From positions 248,001-312,000 of the forward strand of contig NC_013595.1 of NCBI RefSeq assembly GCF_000024865.1: a DNA stretch of 64,000 nucleotides, written 5' to 3'. Of the stretch, positions 1 to 8,657 are shown one piece after another. A model generated the notes under the pieces. The model was given only the letters and a program-made list of their open reading frames with translations. It was not told where the DNA came from and did no database searches. The DNA is from Streptosporangium roseum DSM 43021. Lineage in GTDB: Bacteria > Actinomycetota > Actinomycetes > Streptosporangiales > Streptosporangiaceae. Numbering within the stretch: the stretch's first letter is position 1; each line of letters starts with the position of its first letter. Made by a program: the position numbers and the translations under genes.

Positions 1-260
1 ATGTTCTTGGGCAGGCGGGTGACGAAGGAGCGCTCGCTCTCCTTCGAGGTGGGCCCGCCGGCCAGCAGCTCGACGGCTTCGGCGGCCTCCAGCGGGCCCT
101 CGGGGCGGCCGACGGAGACGAGGCGGTCGTCCTGCACGAAGTACAGGCGGGTGCCCTGGATGAAGCCGCGGGCGGGCTCTCCGGCGTCGATCACGTCGGT
201 GGGGCCGACTCCGCAGGCCGTACAGGCTGCCAGGAGCAGGGCGAAGGGCCAGGTTCTCAC
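1..260 (-). CDS. Putative lipoprotein, third gene of a two-component operon (3' end outside window)
   Basis: Reading leftward from a GTG at 260, the product starts with a short hydrophobic signal peptide and a lipobox-like LLLAACTAC, so it is probably a membrane-anchored lipoprotein facing the wall. The 86 codons visible have no domain I can name; the window edge removes the rest. An ATG at 286 overlapping the kinase stop leads to a stop after nine codons, so the GTG is preferred. It lies 22 bp downstream of the sensor kinase stop, in the order response regulator, kinase, lipoprotein. That order resembles Streptomyces afsQ1-afsQ2-afsQ3, where the third gene encodes a lipoprotein; assignment to that family is inference. 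Confidence 0.6.
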   Translation of the reverse strand, partial: MRTWPFALLLAACTACGVGPTDVIDAGEPARGFIQGTRLYFVQDDRLVSVGRPEGPLEAAEAVELLAGGPTSKESERSFVTRLPKN

Positions 261-282
261 GGGCGGTTCCCCGGTAGGGGGG

Positions 283-1665
283 TCATGACGGGCGGTTCCC
301 CGGCAGGGTGAGAGTGAAGACGGCTCCGGGGCCGGGGGCGACGGTCAGGTCGCCCCCGTGCAGGAGGGCGTTCTCGCGGGCGATGGCCAAACCCAGGCCG
401 CTGCCTTCGGAGCGGGCGCGGGCGGCGTCGGCCTTGTAGAAGCGCTCGAAGACGTGCGGGAGGACGTCGGCGGGCAGGCCCGGCCCATGGTCGGCGACCT
501 CGACGGCGACGGCCTGGCCGGTGGCGCGCACCCGGACCGTGACGGGCGGTGCGCCGTGCCGCAGCGCGTTGCCGACGAGGTTGGCGACGATGACGTCCAG
601 GCGGCGCGGGTCGAGGGGAACACGGATGTCCGGCGGCAGATCCGTGGTGACGCCGGAACTCCAGCCGCGTGAGCGCAGGCAGGCGGCGACGGCGGCGCCG
701 ACGTCCACGTCGTTGAGGTTGAGCACGGCGGCTCCGGCGTCGAAGCGGGAGATCTCCATCAGGTCGTCGACGAGCTTGGTGAGCCGGGCGATCTCGGCGG
801 TGACCAGCCGGGCGGCGGTCCCGGCGTCGGCGTCCAGCCGGTCGGCGCCGGCTTCGAGGACGTCGGTGACGGCGATGGCGGCGGCCAGCGGAGTGCGCAG
901 CTCATGGGAGACGTCGGCGACGAACCGCCGTGACTTGGTCTCCATCTCGCGCAACTCGCCGACCGAGCGTTCCAGCGCGGCGGCGGTCTCGTTGAACCGT
1001 CCCGCCAGCCGTGCAAGCTCGTCGCCGCCGCGTACGGGCAGGCGGGTCTCCAGTCGCCCTTCGCCCAGCCGCCGGGCCGCGAGGTCCAGGTCGGCGACCG
1101 GGCGCAGCACGCCGCGCGCGGCCAGCAGCCCGGCCAACACCGCCAGCAGCACGGCGGGCAGGGCCGCCGCCTGCGCGGCGCGCAGCACGGCCGCCTCGTC
1201 GGAGGCGGCCTGCGCGAGCGATTCGACGAGATAGACGGTGATCCCCGACGGCGTGCCGCCCGCGAGGAGCATGACCCTGCTGCCGCCCACGAGGTACGGC
1301 ACGCCGTCGCGGGTCACCCGCTGCCAGGCCAGCTCCGGCCGCCGCAGGACTCTCGCGCGCAGTTCGGCGGTGATGCGGGCGTCGCTGGGGATGGCGCCGT
1401 CCCTGACCACGTACACCTCGCGGTCGCCCACCTCGAGGTCCTCGGCCAGCAGGGCGAGCTCCGCGTCGCCGGCGGGCAGCGCGACGTCGCGCGACAGCAG
1501 CAGCACCCGGTTCTTGAAGTCCTTCAGCAACCGGTTCTGCACCCCGGCCAGCAGGTTGCCCTGCGCCTTGTAGTAGGTCAGCCCGGCGGCCCCCACCGCG
1601 CTCAGCCCGCCCACCAGCACGAACGTGATCACCAGCCGGGCCCGCAATCCCCGCAGCCAGGTCAT
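283..1665 (-). CDS. Sensor histidine kinase (HAMP-HisKA-HATPase)
   Basis: A 460-residue membrane kinase that would autophosphorylate and pass phosphate to the regulator encoded just upstream. Visible order: N-terminal TM (about 11-31), extracytoplasmic sensor segment (about 32-165), second TM (about 168-186), HAMP, then the HisKA H-box VSHELRTPL with His254, the N-box NLVGNALRHG and ATP-lid motifs DHGPG and GSGLGLA. The ATG at 1665 is chosen because it overlaps the regulator stop by 4 bp (ATGA), indicating translational coupling; a longer open frame upstream only overlaps the regulator. The sensed signal cannot be read from the sequence. The overall form is close to the AfsQ2/CseC-type kinases of actinomycetes. 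Confidence 0.9.
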   Translation of the reverse strand: MTWLRGLRARLVITFVLVGGLSAVGAAGLTYYKAQGNLLAGVQNRLLKDFKNRVLLLSRDVALPAGDAELALLAEDLEVGDREVYVVRDGAIPSDARITAELRARVLRRPELAWQRVTRDGVPYLVGGSRVMLLAGGTPSGITVYLVESLAQAASDEAAVLRAAQAAALPAVLLAVLAGLLAARGVLRPVADLDLAARRLGEGRLETRLPVRGGDELARLAGRFNETAAALERSVGELREMETKSRRFVADVSHELRTPLAAAIAVTDVLEAGADRLDADAGTAARLVTAEIARLTKLVDDLMEISRFDAGAAVLNLNDVDVGAAVAACLRSRGWSSGVTTDLPPDIRVPLDPRRLDVIVANLVGNALRHGAPPVTVRVRATGQAVAVEVADHGPGLPADVLPHVFERFYKADAARARSEGSGLGLAIARENALLHGGDLTVAPGPGAVFTLTLPGNRPS

Positions 1666-2336
1666 ACCGGCCCGAAGCGGTAACCGAATCCGCGCACGGT
1701 CTGCACGTACTTCGGCTCGGCCGGCACGTCCTCGATCTTGGCGCGCAGCCGCTGCACGCACGCGTCCACCAGCCGCGAGTCGCCCAGGTAGTCGTGCTCC
1801 CACACCGACTCCAGCAACTGCTGCCTGCTGAAGACCTGCCCGGGCGCGGCCGACAGATACAGCAGCAGCCGCAACTCTATCGGCGGCAGCGCGATCTGCC
1901 GTCCGCCCCTGCTCACGGTCAGGGAGGCGCGGTCCACGCACAGCGCGCCGTAGGTCTCCACGGGCGAGGGCACACCGTCGGTACGGCGCAGCACCGCCCT
2001 GATCCGGGCCTCCAGCACCTGCGGCCGCACCGGCTTGACCACGTAGTCGTCCGCGCCGGCCTCCAGCCCGCCGACCACGTCGAAGTCGTCGCCCCGCGCG
2101 CTCAGCATCACGATCGAGGTGGAGGAGGCCGCACGGATGCGCCGGCAGACCTCGAATCCGTCGATGCCGGGCAGCATGAGGTCGAGCACGACCACGTCGG
2201 CGGCGAAGCGTGCCAGCCGCTCCAGCCCATCCTCCCCGGATGCCGCCGATTCGACCTCGTGATCCCTGCCCTTGAGGGCGAGCGTCAGAGCGTTTCTGAC
2301 GCTCGGGTCATCCTCGATCAGCAACACGCGGGCCAT
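1662..2336 (-). CDS. OmpR/PhoB-family response regulator
   Basis: A 224-residue regulator with a receiver domain (acidic pair Asp9/Asp10, phospho-acceptor Asp52 in VVLDLMLPG, Lys in the VKP loop) and a C-terminal winged helix (about 130-224) ending in the typical VRGFGYRF. It is first in the minus-strand operon with the kinase (4-bp overlap) and the lipoprotein. Divergent from the lipoprotein gene starting at 2475, so the 138-bp spacer probably holds both promoters and is the natural place for its operator. No clear repeat of a binding site was seen there. Confidence 0.92.
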   Translation of the reverse strand: MARVLLIEDDPSVRNALTLALKGRDHEVESAASGEDGLERLARFAADVVVLDLMLPGIDGFEVCRRIRAASSTSIVMLSARGDDFDVVGGLEAGADDYVVKPVRPQVLEARIRAVLRRTDGVPSPVETYGALCVDRASLTVSRGGRQIALPPIELRLLLYLSAAPGQVFSRQQLLESVWEHDYLGDSRLVDACVQRLRAKIEDVPAEPKYVQTVRGFGYRFGPV

Positions 2337-2474
2337 GCGTTCCAGTATCGGCGGCTCTGGCTTGCGGTTTGTTCGGACTTGGAAGCTATTACACGTTTAT
2401 GACATGGCGCGGACAGTCCGCTCACAGGGGCGGACCAGGGTGTTGGGCAGCCAGCCGACCCATTGGAGAGAACC

Positions 2475-2978
2475 GTGTTGATCACCAAGCGACGCCTCGC
2501 CGTCCTGGCCGCCCTTCCCACCCTGGCGCTGAGCGCGGCGTGTGGAGCCCAGAGCTTCGCCAGCGCGTCGAGCCCCGCTCCCGACTCCGCCAAGCCCAGC
2601 TGGCACGAGACCGCGGTGAAGTTCGCCGGGTGCATGCGGCAGAACGGGATCGACATCCCGGACCCGGTCAAGGGCCAGGACATCGACACCAGCGCCGTCA
2701 CCAAGGTCACCCAGGCCAAGCTCGACGCCGGCATGAAGGCGTGCAAGGAGTGGGACTCGGTGCTTCTCGGCAGCGCCGAGCCGTCCTCACCCGAGGACGA
2801 CGCCAAGTTCGCCGTGTGGGCCGAGTGCCTGCGTAAGGGCGGCGTCTGGCAGCCCATCGACAAGGACGAGGAGAAGCCGGCCGGGTTCAAACAGGTCAAG
2901 CCCGGCTCGGCTGCCGAGAAGCGGGTCTTCGACGGGTGCGCCTCCCTGCAGCCGCCCGCGCCGTACGAGGAGGACTAG
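2475..2978 (+). CDS. Secreted lipoprotein with paired FAxCMR-type Cys motifs
   Basis: A 167-residue protein with a signal peptide and lipobox LSAAC, so probably lipid-anchored outside the membrane. The mature part contains FAGCMRQNGIDIPDP and, later, a degenerate second copy FAVWAECLRKGGV, plus two more Cys, suggesting disulphides. It is a paralogue of the lipoprotein at 43261-43791, which has the same pair of motifs and heads an efflux operon. GTG 2475 is chosen because GGAGAG lies 4 bp upstream; an in-frame TTG at 2463 lies before that site. Here the gene stands alone, divergent from a two-component operon. Its role is unknown; an accessory sensor or ligand-binding protein is inference. Confidence 0.75.
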   Translation: MLITKRRLAVLAALPTLALSAACGAQSFASASSPAPDSAKPSWHETAVKFAGCMRQNGIDIPDPVKGQDIDTSAVTKVTQAKLDAGMKACKEWDSVLLGSAEPSSPEDDAKFAVWAECLRKGGVWQPIDKDEEKPAGFKQVKPGSAAEKRVFDGCASLQPPAPYEED

Positions 2979-3497
2979 CCACCCGCGCGCTCTCGCCAGG
3001 CCATGCCTTTCCCTCCACGGGGACGAGGGGAGGGTTGGCGGGAACACGGGCCGGTCCCGGCTCCTCGCGTCAGGAACCGGGGCCGGCCGAGCACTCCTGA
3101 CAGGGCTGTGCAGAGCGGTATGACATCCCCAAACAGCACTTCTGGCTGCACGGGCCCCGGATCGGGTCCGGCGGTCGAGTTCGACGCCCGGACCGGGCTG
3201 TGGAACGTCCGTAGTTACGCAGCGGGCCGCTCGGCTCGCGTTTCTCGATTGCCCTGATCACATGGGCGTAGACGCGGAGCGTGATGGACGGATCGGCGTG
3301 GCCGGGCCGGGCGGCGACGACATGGACGGAGGCGCCGGCCAGGAGCGGCGTCGTGGCGTGGATGTGGCGAAGGTCGTGGCAATTCCCAAGTTGACAGAAC
3401 GGATGGTCCGTATCTGCACGCTCCTCAAGGCGTGACTGTCCGAGTACCGAGGGCTTTCGATCAGAAACCTTGAGCTCTTCATCCCGTTGGGGTGCCG
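2979..3497. other. Gene-poor stretch containing a recombinase remnant
   Basis: About 520 bp between the lipoprotein gene and the unknown gene at 3498. Apart from the tyrosine-recombinase fragment described separately, I see no credible coding region, RNA gene or clear promoter. GC is lower and codon-position bias is lost compared with the flanks, consistent with degraded mobile DNA. Confidence 0.6.
3200..3440 (-). pseudogene. Tyrosine recombinase (integrase) C-terminal remnant
   Basis: Reading the minus strand from about 3378 gives HDLRHIHATTLLAGASVHVV followed by AARPGHADPSITLRVYAHVI. This is the C-terminal catalytic part of a phage/ICE-type integrase: the H-x-x-R box, the GH box and the Tyr of the active site are all visible. 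Upstream the frame carries no N-terminal catalytic Arg region and there is no start codon, so only a fragment survives. Downstream the frame runs into non-integrase sequence to a stop at 3070. It marks a past integration event; no att repeat or tRNA was found next to it. Confidence 0.75.
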
Positions 3498-4172
3498 TCA
3501 GTCGAACCAGACGACCAATCGCACGCCGTCAGGCCCGAACCGCCGCGCCAACGCCTGCATCACCCCGAAGACGTGTTCCCACCCGGTGCCCGGTCCCAGC
3601 ACATCCAGTCGCGTCAGTGGGCCGTACTCGAGCGTCGCTCCAGAAGCCTCCCATCGACTCGCGGGAGCCCCGACGGGCGAGGTGCCCACGGGCGGCATGC
3701 GATACAGCTTCACAAGCTCATCGGGCCACTGGTCGTCGATCCGATACCGGCGGATCGACGAGTCTTGTCCCGACTGAATCTGAAGCACCCCACGAGCGGC
3801 GGGACGAACGGTCATGTCCAGATCACGGAGCTCCGCCCATGAAACCCACGTGCAGCCATGTACGGCGGCATCGATTCGCGCGGAGTTCGCATGGTCGGTA
3901 CGGACCGGTTCCGACACGTCGGCCGGTAGGCCACGACCGGCCGCGGTAGGGGTCCAGCCGAGCCAGTTACGAACGCCGAAGAGGCAGCCGAACGACTCGT
4001 AGTCCCGGTCGTCATAGAGCGGATAGAGGGGTATGGACAGCGCCCATGCGTCGCCTTCGTACCAGTCCTCGTCAGCGCGCGGGTGACGAGTCTCGATGAA
4101 GCCGTATATATCGGTGCCCACGATGACAGGGTAGACAGATCCAGAACACTGGCGGCTGTCCCAGACGATCAC
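3498..4172 (-). CDS. Actinobacterial protein of unknown function
   Basis: A 224-residue, soluble-looking protein rich in aromatic residues, without signal peptide or TM segment. Landmarks are an N-terminal IYGFIETR, a central RDYESFGCLFGVRNWLG and a C-terminal FGPDGVRLVVWFD. The family seems widespread in actinomycetes, but I know no function for it. The start is a GTG at 4172 with no strong ribosome-binding site. A perfect 17-bp palindrome lies 19 bp upstream and may be its operator. The gene sits between integrase and transposase debris and has lower GC than its neighbours, suggesting it arrived with mobile DNA. Confidence 0.65.
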   Translation of the reverse strand: MIVWDSRQCSGSVYPVIVGTDIYGFIETRHPRADEDWYEGDAWALSIPLYPLYDDRDYESFGCLFGVRNWLGWTPTAAGRGLPADVSEPVRTDHANSARIDAAVHGCTWVSWAELRDLDMTVRPAARGVLQIQSGQDSSIRRYRIDDQWPDELVKLYRMPPVGTSPVGAPASRWEASGATLEYGPLTRLDVLGPGTGWEHVFGVMQALARRFGPDGVRLVVWFD

Positions 4173-4698
4173 AATGCTTGGCCGCCGGCAGTGACCGTAA
4201 CGGTCACGGGCTGTAAAACCGCTGCAGGCATAGAAGTATTAGATTGCGCAAGAAATCCCTTTTCTGCTCCTTTTCGGGAGCACGGCAGGGGCGATGACGC
4301 GCGGATCCAGGTTGCACACCGCAGACATGAGAGATCTGGGCATTCTCCTTGCAGACATCAGGCCTGACCTCGAAAACCACCATAAAAGGGGCAATCTGTG
4401 GCATAGCATCATCCGTTACCAGGCGCCCGGAGCGCCGCCTGTATGGGGGCCGGAATGTTCCTTCGCTTGTCGCGCTTCTCGACCAGGCCCAGAGACTGAA
4501 TCGCCTGACCGGCTCCGTGAAGACAGCAGACCCTGCTGATCGAACAGGGTGCGCTGCAGGCTTCGCAGCGTAAGGCCGCGACAGGGGAAAACCAGTACAG
4601 CGGGTGGGGTTACCGTCACCCTAAGCCGAGAACTTCGACCCTGTGACCGCAATGGCCGCCCCAGCGCAGGGTGGCGGCACGAGAAGAGGGACTCGACC
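4173..4698. other. Intergenic stretch, lower GC
   Basis: About 525 bp between divergent genes. It holds the 17-bp palindrome at 4191-4207. The remainder contains AT-richer tracts (around 4225-4265 and 4370-4400) but no open frame with actinomycete codon bias and no recognisable RNA gene. Confidence 0.5.
4191..4207. promoter_or_regulatory. Perfect 17-bp palindrome (candidate operator)
   Basis: GTGACCGT-A-ACGGTCAC, two perfect 8-bp arms around one base, placed 19 bp upstream of the GTG start of the minus-strand gene at 3498-4172. Position and symmetry suit a dimeric repressor site; the regulator is unknown. Confidence 0.5.
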
Positions 4699-5019
4699 AT
4701 GCCCAAGTATCTGATTCAGGCGACCTACACCGCGGATGGCCTCAAAGGAGTGTTGCACGATGGCGGCACCGGACGCCGGCAAGCGGTGGAGCGCATGGCG
4801 GAAAGCGTCGGCGGGCGGGTCGAGCAGATGTATTTCGCGTTCGGCGAGACAGACACGTATGTGATCGTCGACCTGCCGAGCAATGCGGCTTCGGCCGCTG
4901 TGGGTCTCACGATATCGGCCTCTGGAGCGGTACGAACGAAGACGGCTGTCCTGCTGACGCCAGAGGAGATCGACGACGCCGCGCGGATGGAGGTGGCATA
5001 CCGGGCCCCTGGCGCGTGA
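4699..5019 (+). CDS. GYD-domain protein
   Basis: A 106-residue single-domain protein starting MPKYLIQATYTADG, with the pattern of the GYD family (small alpha/beta ferredoxin-like dimeric barrel), including the AFGETDTYVIVDLP strand-turn-strand. The biochemical role of the family is not established. The ATG at 4699 follows GAAGAGGG; an upstream in-frame extension has no protein-like features. It is a lone gene with degenerate sequence on both sides. Confidence 0.8.
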   Translation: MPKYLIQATYTADGLKGVLHDGGTGRRQAVERMAESVGGRVEQMYFAFGETDTYVIVDLPSNAASAAVGLTISASGAVRTKTAVLLTPEEIDDAARMEVAYRAPGA

Positions 5020-5264
5020 CAGCCGGGTGATTGCGAGCACCTGGACTATGGCTTGTGCGGCTTCTGCCGGGATGAGACCAGGCGTCGTCGTCTCCGTTCG
5101 CGATGGCGGAGGTTCTCATCTCCCTCGGTCCCGTGCTCGAAGGCCATCGCCGGCAATTGGTCATCGACTGGCTGGTCTCTCCGCAGGCTGAAGGATCGCC
5201 GAGGCCGCGGCGGGCTCGCTGGTGACCACGGGTCGTCTCATCGAACTGTTCGGCGTGGAGTGCC

Positions 5265-5480
5265 GGCCCGCGCCAGGCTTTGATCTTGTTGATGCAGCGC
5301 CCGACCGTGGGGCGTTCCTTGTACAGACTCGACCGTGGCGCGTTCCTTGCACAGATCGGTGTCGTAGCTGACGGGGCGGCCTCCGCGTGAGCCCTTCTTC
5401 TTGCGGTTGGCCGCTCGGCCGCTCTTTTCCGGGATAACTCCCTTGATGTGGCGGCGCCGGTCGTCCGCCGCCTTCTCCAG
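5265..5480 (-). pseudogene. IS5-family transposase remnant
   Basis: The minus strand encodes RHIKGVIPEKSGRAANRKKK, GSRGGRPVSYDTDLCKER and, after a frameshift, LYKERPTVGRCINKIKAWRG. This is the C-terminal third of an IS5/IS4-superfamily DDE transposase, including the region with the last catalytic Glu (Y-x-x-R-x-x-V-E). A 28-bp direct duplication (see 5303-5355) splits the conserved block. No N-terminal half, no terminal inverted repeats and no target duplication were found, so it is a dead fragment. Confidence 0.7.
5303..5355. repeat. Two 25-bp direct copies inside the transposase remnant
   Basis: GACCGTGGGGCGTTCCTTG at 5303 recurs as GACCGTGGCGCGTTCCTTG at 5331; the 25-bp units match at 23 positions with 28-bp spacing. 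The duplication repeats the KER-T-V codons of the transposase and shifts the reading frame. Confidence 0.7.
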
Positions 5481-5872
5481 GGCGGTGAGGACCTTCTCGT
5501 CGACAACCACGCCGGCGGCATCGTGATGGGCGCGTGAGATGCCCCGAATCCTCCGGGCAGTGACCCCGCAACAAGTCCATGACGAGCATCCGAACCAGCA
5601 GTTCGCAGCGTGAATCAACCGTGGAGCAGGTGTCCGGAAAATGCAGGGTACACCAGTGCGGCCAGCCTCGGCGCATACGATTGTCCGGCTTGTATGTTTG
5701 TCGGGCTATCGGTGATCCCTACCGCAAGAGGTCCCGTGGCCGAGTCGGAGAAGACGCAGAGCACGTCGCCTGGGATGAAAAGCGCCCAGGTCATCATGGT
5801 GCTCCAAGCAGTTTTCGGGCCCGCCGGAAGCCTGTTGTCTGCTGACCTCCTCATCGGGGCGGCAGTCGAACT

Positions 5873-5980
5873 GCAATGGGGGACACCGGCCCTCTCGTAG
5901 TAGCGCTCGAAAAACCTGTGGAAGTTGCGCGGCTCGACAGGGGACCCGTTCCTCATGGTGAACACGGGATCGGAGTCCTG
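5873..5980 (-). pseudogene. Second tyrosine-recombinase remnant
   Basis: The minus strand gives DPVFTMRNGSPVEPRNFHRF followed by FERYYERAGVP. This is the segment just before the H-x-x-R box in a different integrase subfamily from the fragment at 3200-3440 (usual form VFTTRxGTPVEPRNxxRxF). It breaks off where HDLR would follow, and the frame then runs through unrelated sequence to 5615. It indicates a second independent integration event. Confidence 0.6.
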
Positions 5981-6076
5981 ACGCCTCGCCCTGGCGTCCT
6001 GGCGGCCTCCTCCTGAGTTCACCCGCGATTCGGCCCTCGCGGAATTGTCGGCCGGCCTGGCTAGCATCTGCTCCTC

Positions 6077-6106
6077 CAAGGGAACGGGCTAATCCGTTGT
6101 TCCTTG
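6077..6106. promoter_or_regulatory. Inverted repeat upstream of secreted-protein gene
   Basis: CAAGGGAAC (6077-6085) and GTTCCTTG (6099-6106) pair over eight bases with one bulged G and a 13-bp spacer, 43 bp before the GTG start at 6149. It could be an operator or a small leader hairpin. Confidence 0.35.
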
Positions 6107-6148
6107 CACGTCCAGATCTGTCGTCGCAGATCGCAGGAGAGGAATATC

Positions 6149-7540
<1,392 letters not shown>

Positions 7541-7549
7541 GTGACCCGG

Positions 7550-7580
7550 CCGGCCGGGCGGCATGACGCCGCCCGGCCGG
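7550..7580. terminator. GC-rich hairpin between convergent genes
   Basis: CCGGCCGGGCGGC and GCCGCCCGGCCGG form a perfect 13-bp stem with a 5-base loop, 9 bp after the stop of the plus-strand gene and before the end of the minus-strand gene. No U-tract, as usual in actinomycetes; it could serve both directions. Confidence 0.7.
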
Positions 7581-7608
7581 GCCGGATCACGGATTTTCCC
7601 GTGCGTGG

Positions 7609-8490
7609 TCAGGTGTTCTTGTCGTCCGGGGGAATGGGTGTGTTCTGGATGCGGATGTACTCCAGCAGATCATCTTCGTCGATGACCTCGTCCGCGGGCG
7701 GGGCGGTGATGACGAGGCGGAACCCCCACCTGGTGTAGCGCGTGTCGCTCCGCTTGACCAGCGGATCTTTCCCCGCTCCCACGGTGTCGGTGGTGACCAG
7801 GCGCTTGAGCAGACCGTCACGGTCGGCCCAGAGCTGCCAGGAGATCTTGCCCTTGGTCTTCTCGCCGATGGGCTTACCCGAGGCCCAGTTGATCAAGGTG
7901 TCCTTGGAAATCTTGCGCAGTTCCTTGTAACTCATCGTGCCCCGGTAGAGGAAGCCGCCGGAGACGGGCTTGCCCGCCGAGCACTTCAGCACGGCCTTCA
8001 TCATGGACGGGTCGTACACGTTGAGCGGCTGCAGGCTGGCGTCCCGGGCCATGTCCCGGGCCATCTGTCCCCTGTGCTTGTTCGGGAACCGGATCCACTT
8101 CTTGCCATCCGGAACCGGCCCGGGGTACTGGTCGCTGTCGTCGTACACGTCTTTACCGACGCGGATCACACGGTAGGGGCCCGGCTTCTCGGCCGGGGCC
8201 CCTCCACCCGTCGGCCGGGGAAGGTCCCACCAGGTGAAATCCGCAGCCACTGGACCCGATGGGGCCAGCTGGAGGCTGCCGCTGCTCCGGGTCCCGCTCC
8301 CGGAGACCGTCGACTTCGTGCCGAAGAAGTAGCGGTTGGTCTCGGAAATCCGAACGCCATGCTCGTTTCGGAGCTGCCGCTTGAGCGCGTGCGCCGGATC
8401 GGGAGCACCCGCCTGCGCGGCGGCGGGACTCGTGGCAACCGGTACGGACGCGATCAGTACGGCGAGCGCCAGAGCAGCCCATCGTCTCAT
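7609..8490 (-). CDS. Secreted protein of unknown function
   Basis: A 293-residue protein with a Sec signal peptide (LALAVLIASVPVATS, cleavage near AAAQA) and no lipobox Cys. The mature region has a segment GDRD-like QLWADRDGLLKRLVTT and a C-terminal RWGFRLVITAPP. That is reminiscent of LppX/LprG-type beta-sheet proteins in actinobacteria, which are built from long antiparallel strands ending in a similar phrase. I regard this only as a possible fold. It is convergent with the 5'-nucleotidase-like gene across a hairpin, and upstream lies the end of the ABC permease gene. Confidence 0.6.
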   Translation of the reverse strand: MRRWAALALAVLIASVPVATSPAAAQAGAPDPAHALKRQLRNEHGVRISETNRYFFGTKSTVSGSGTRSSGSLQLAPSGPVAADFTWWDLPRPTGGGAPAEKPGPYRVIRVGKDVYDDSDQYPGPVPDGKKWIRFPNKHRGQMARDMARDASLQPLNVYDPSMMKAVLKCSAGKPVSGGFLYRGTMSYKELRKISKDTLINWASGKPIGEKTKGKISWQLWADRDGLLKRLVTTDTVGAGKDPLVKRSDTRYTRWGFRLVITAPPADEVIDEDDLLEYIRIQNTPIPPDDKNT

Positions 8491-8657
8491 GGGGGTATTT
8501 GTCCTTCTTGTTGAGCTTTTGGGGCAGTCAACGGAAAGGTGAGCTCAAATGCGATGGTAACTGGCGCATTCCATCGGTGTCTTTGTCCGCTCGGGAATTC
8601 GGCCCCGTGCTCCACTCCGTGGCCGGCTGTCCGGCCGAGGAGGTCTTCTCGGAGCCA

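Larger units (their letters stand above)
5020..6148. other. Degenerate mobile-element region
   Basis: About 1.1 kb without an intact gene. It contains an IS5-type transposase remnant (about 5265-5480) and a tyrosine-recombinase fragment (about 5873-5980), both on the minus strand, and the promoter region of the secreted protein at 6149. On the plus strand, 5690-5860 reads as a short hydrophobic stretch that might be a broken membrane-protein gene, but I could not support it. Confidence 0.6.

Noticed and set aside
5690..5860. Hydrophobic plus-strand frame resembling a small membrane protein
   Set aside because: Too short and embedded in decayed mobile DNA; no family match I could defend.
3000..6100. 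tRNA gene as attachment site
   Set aside because: No cloverleaf or GGTTCGA-type T-arm sequence was found near either recombinase remnant.
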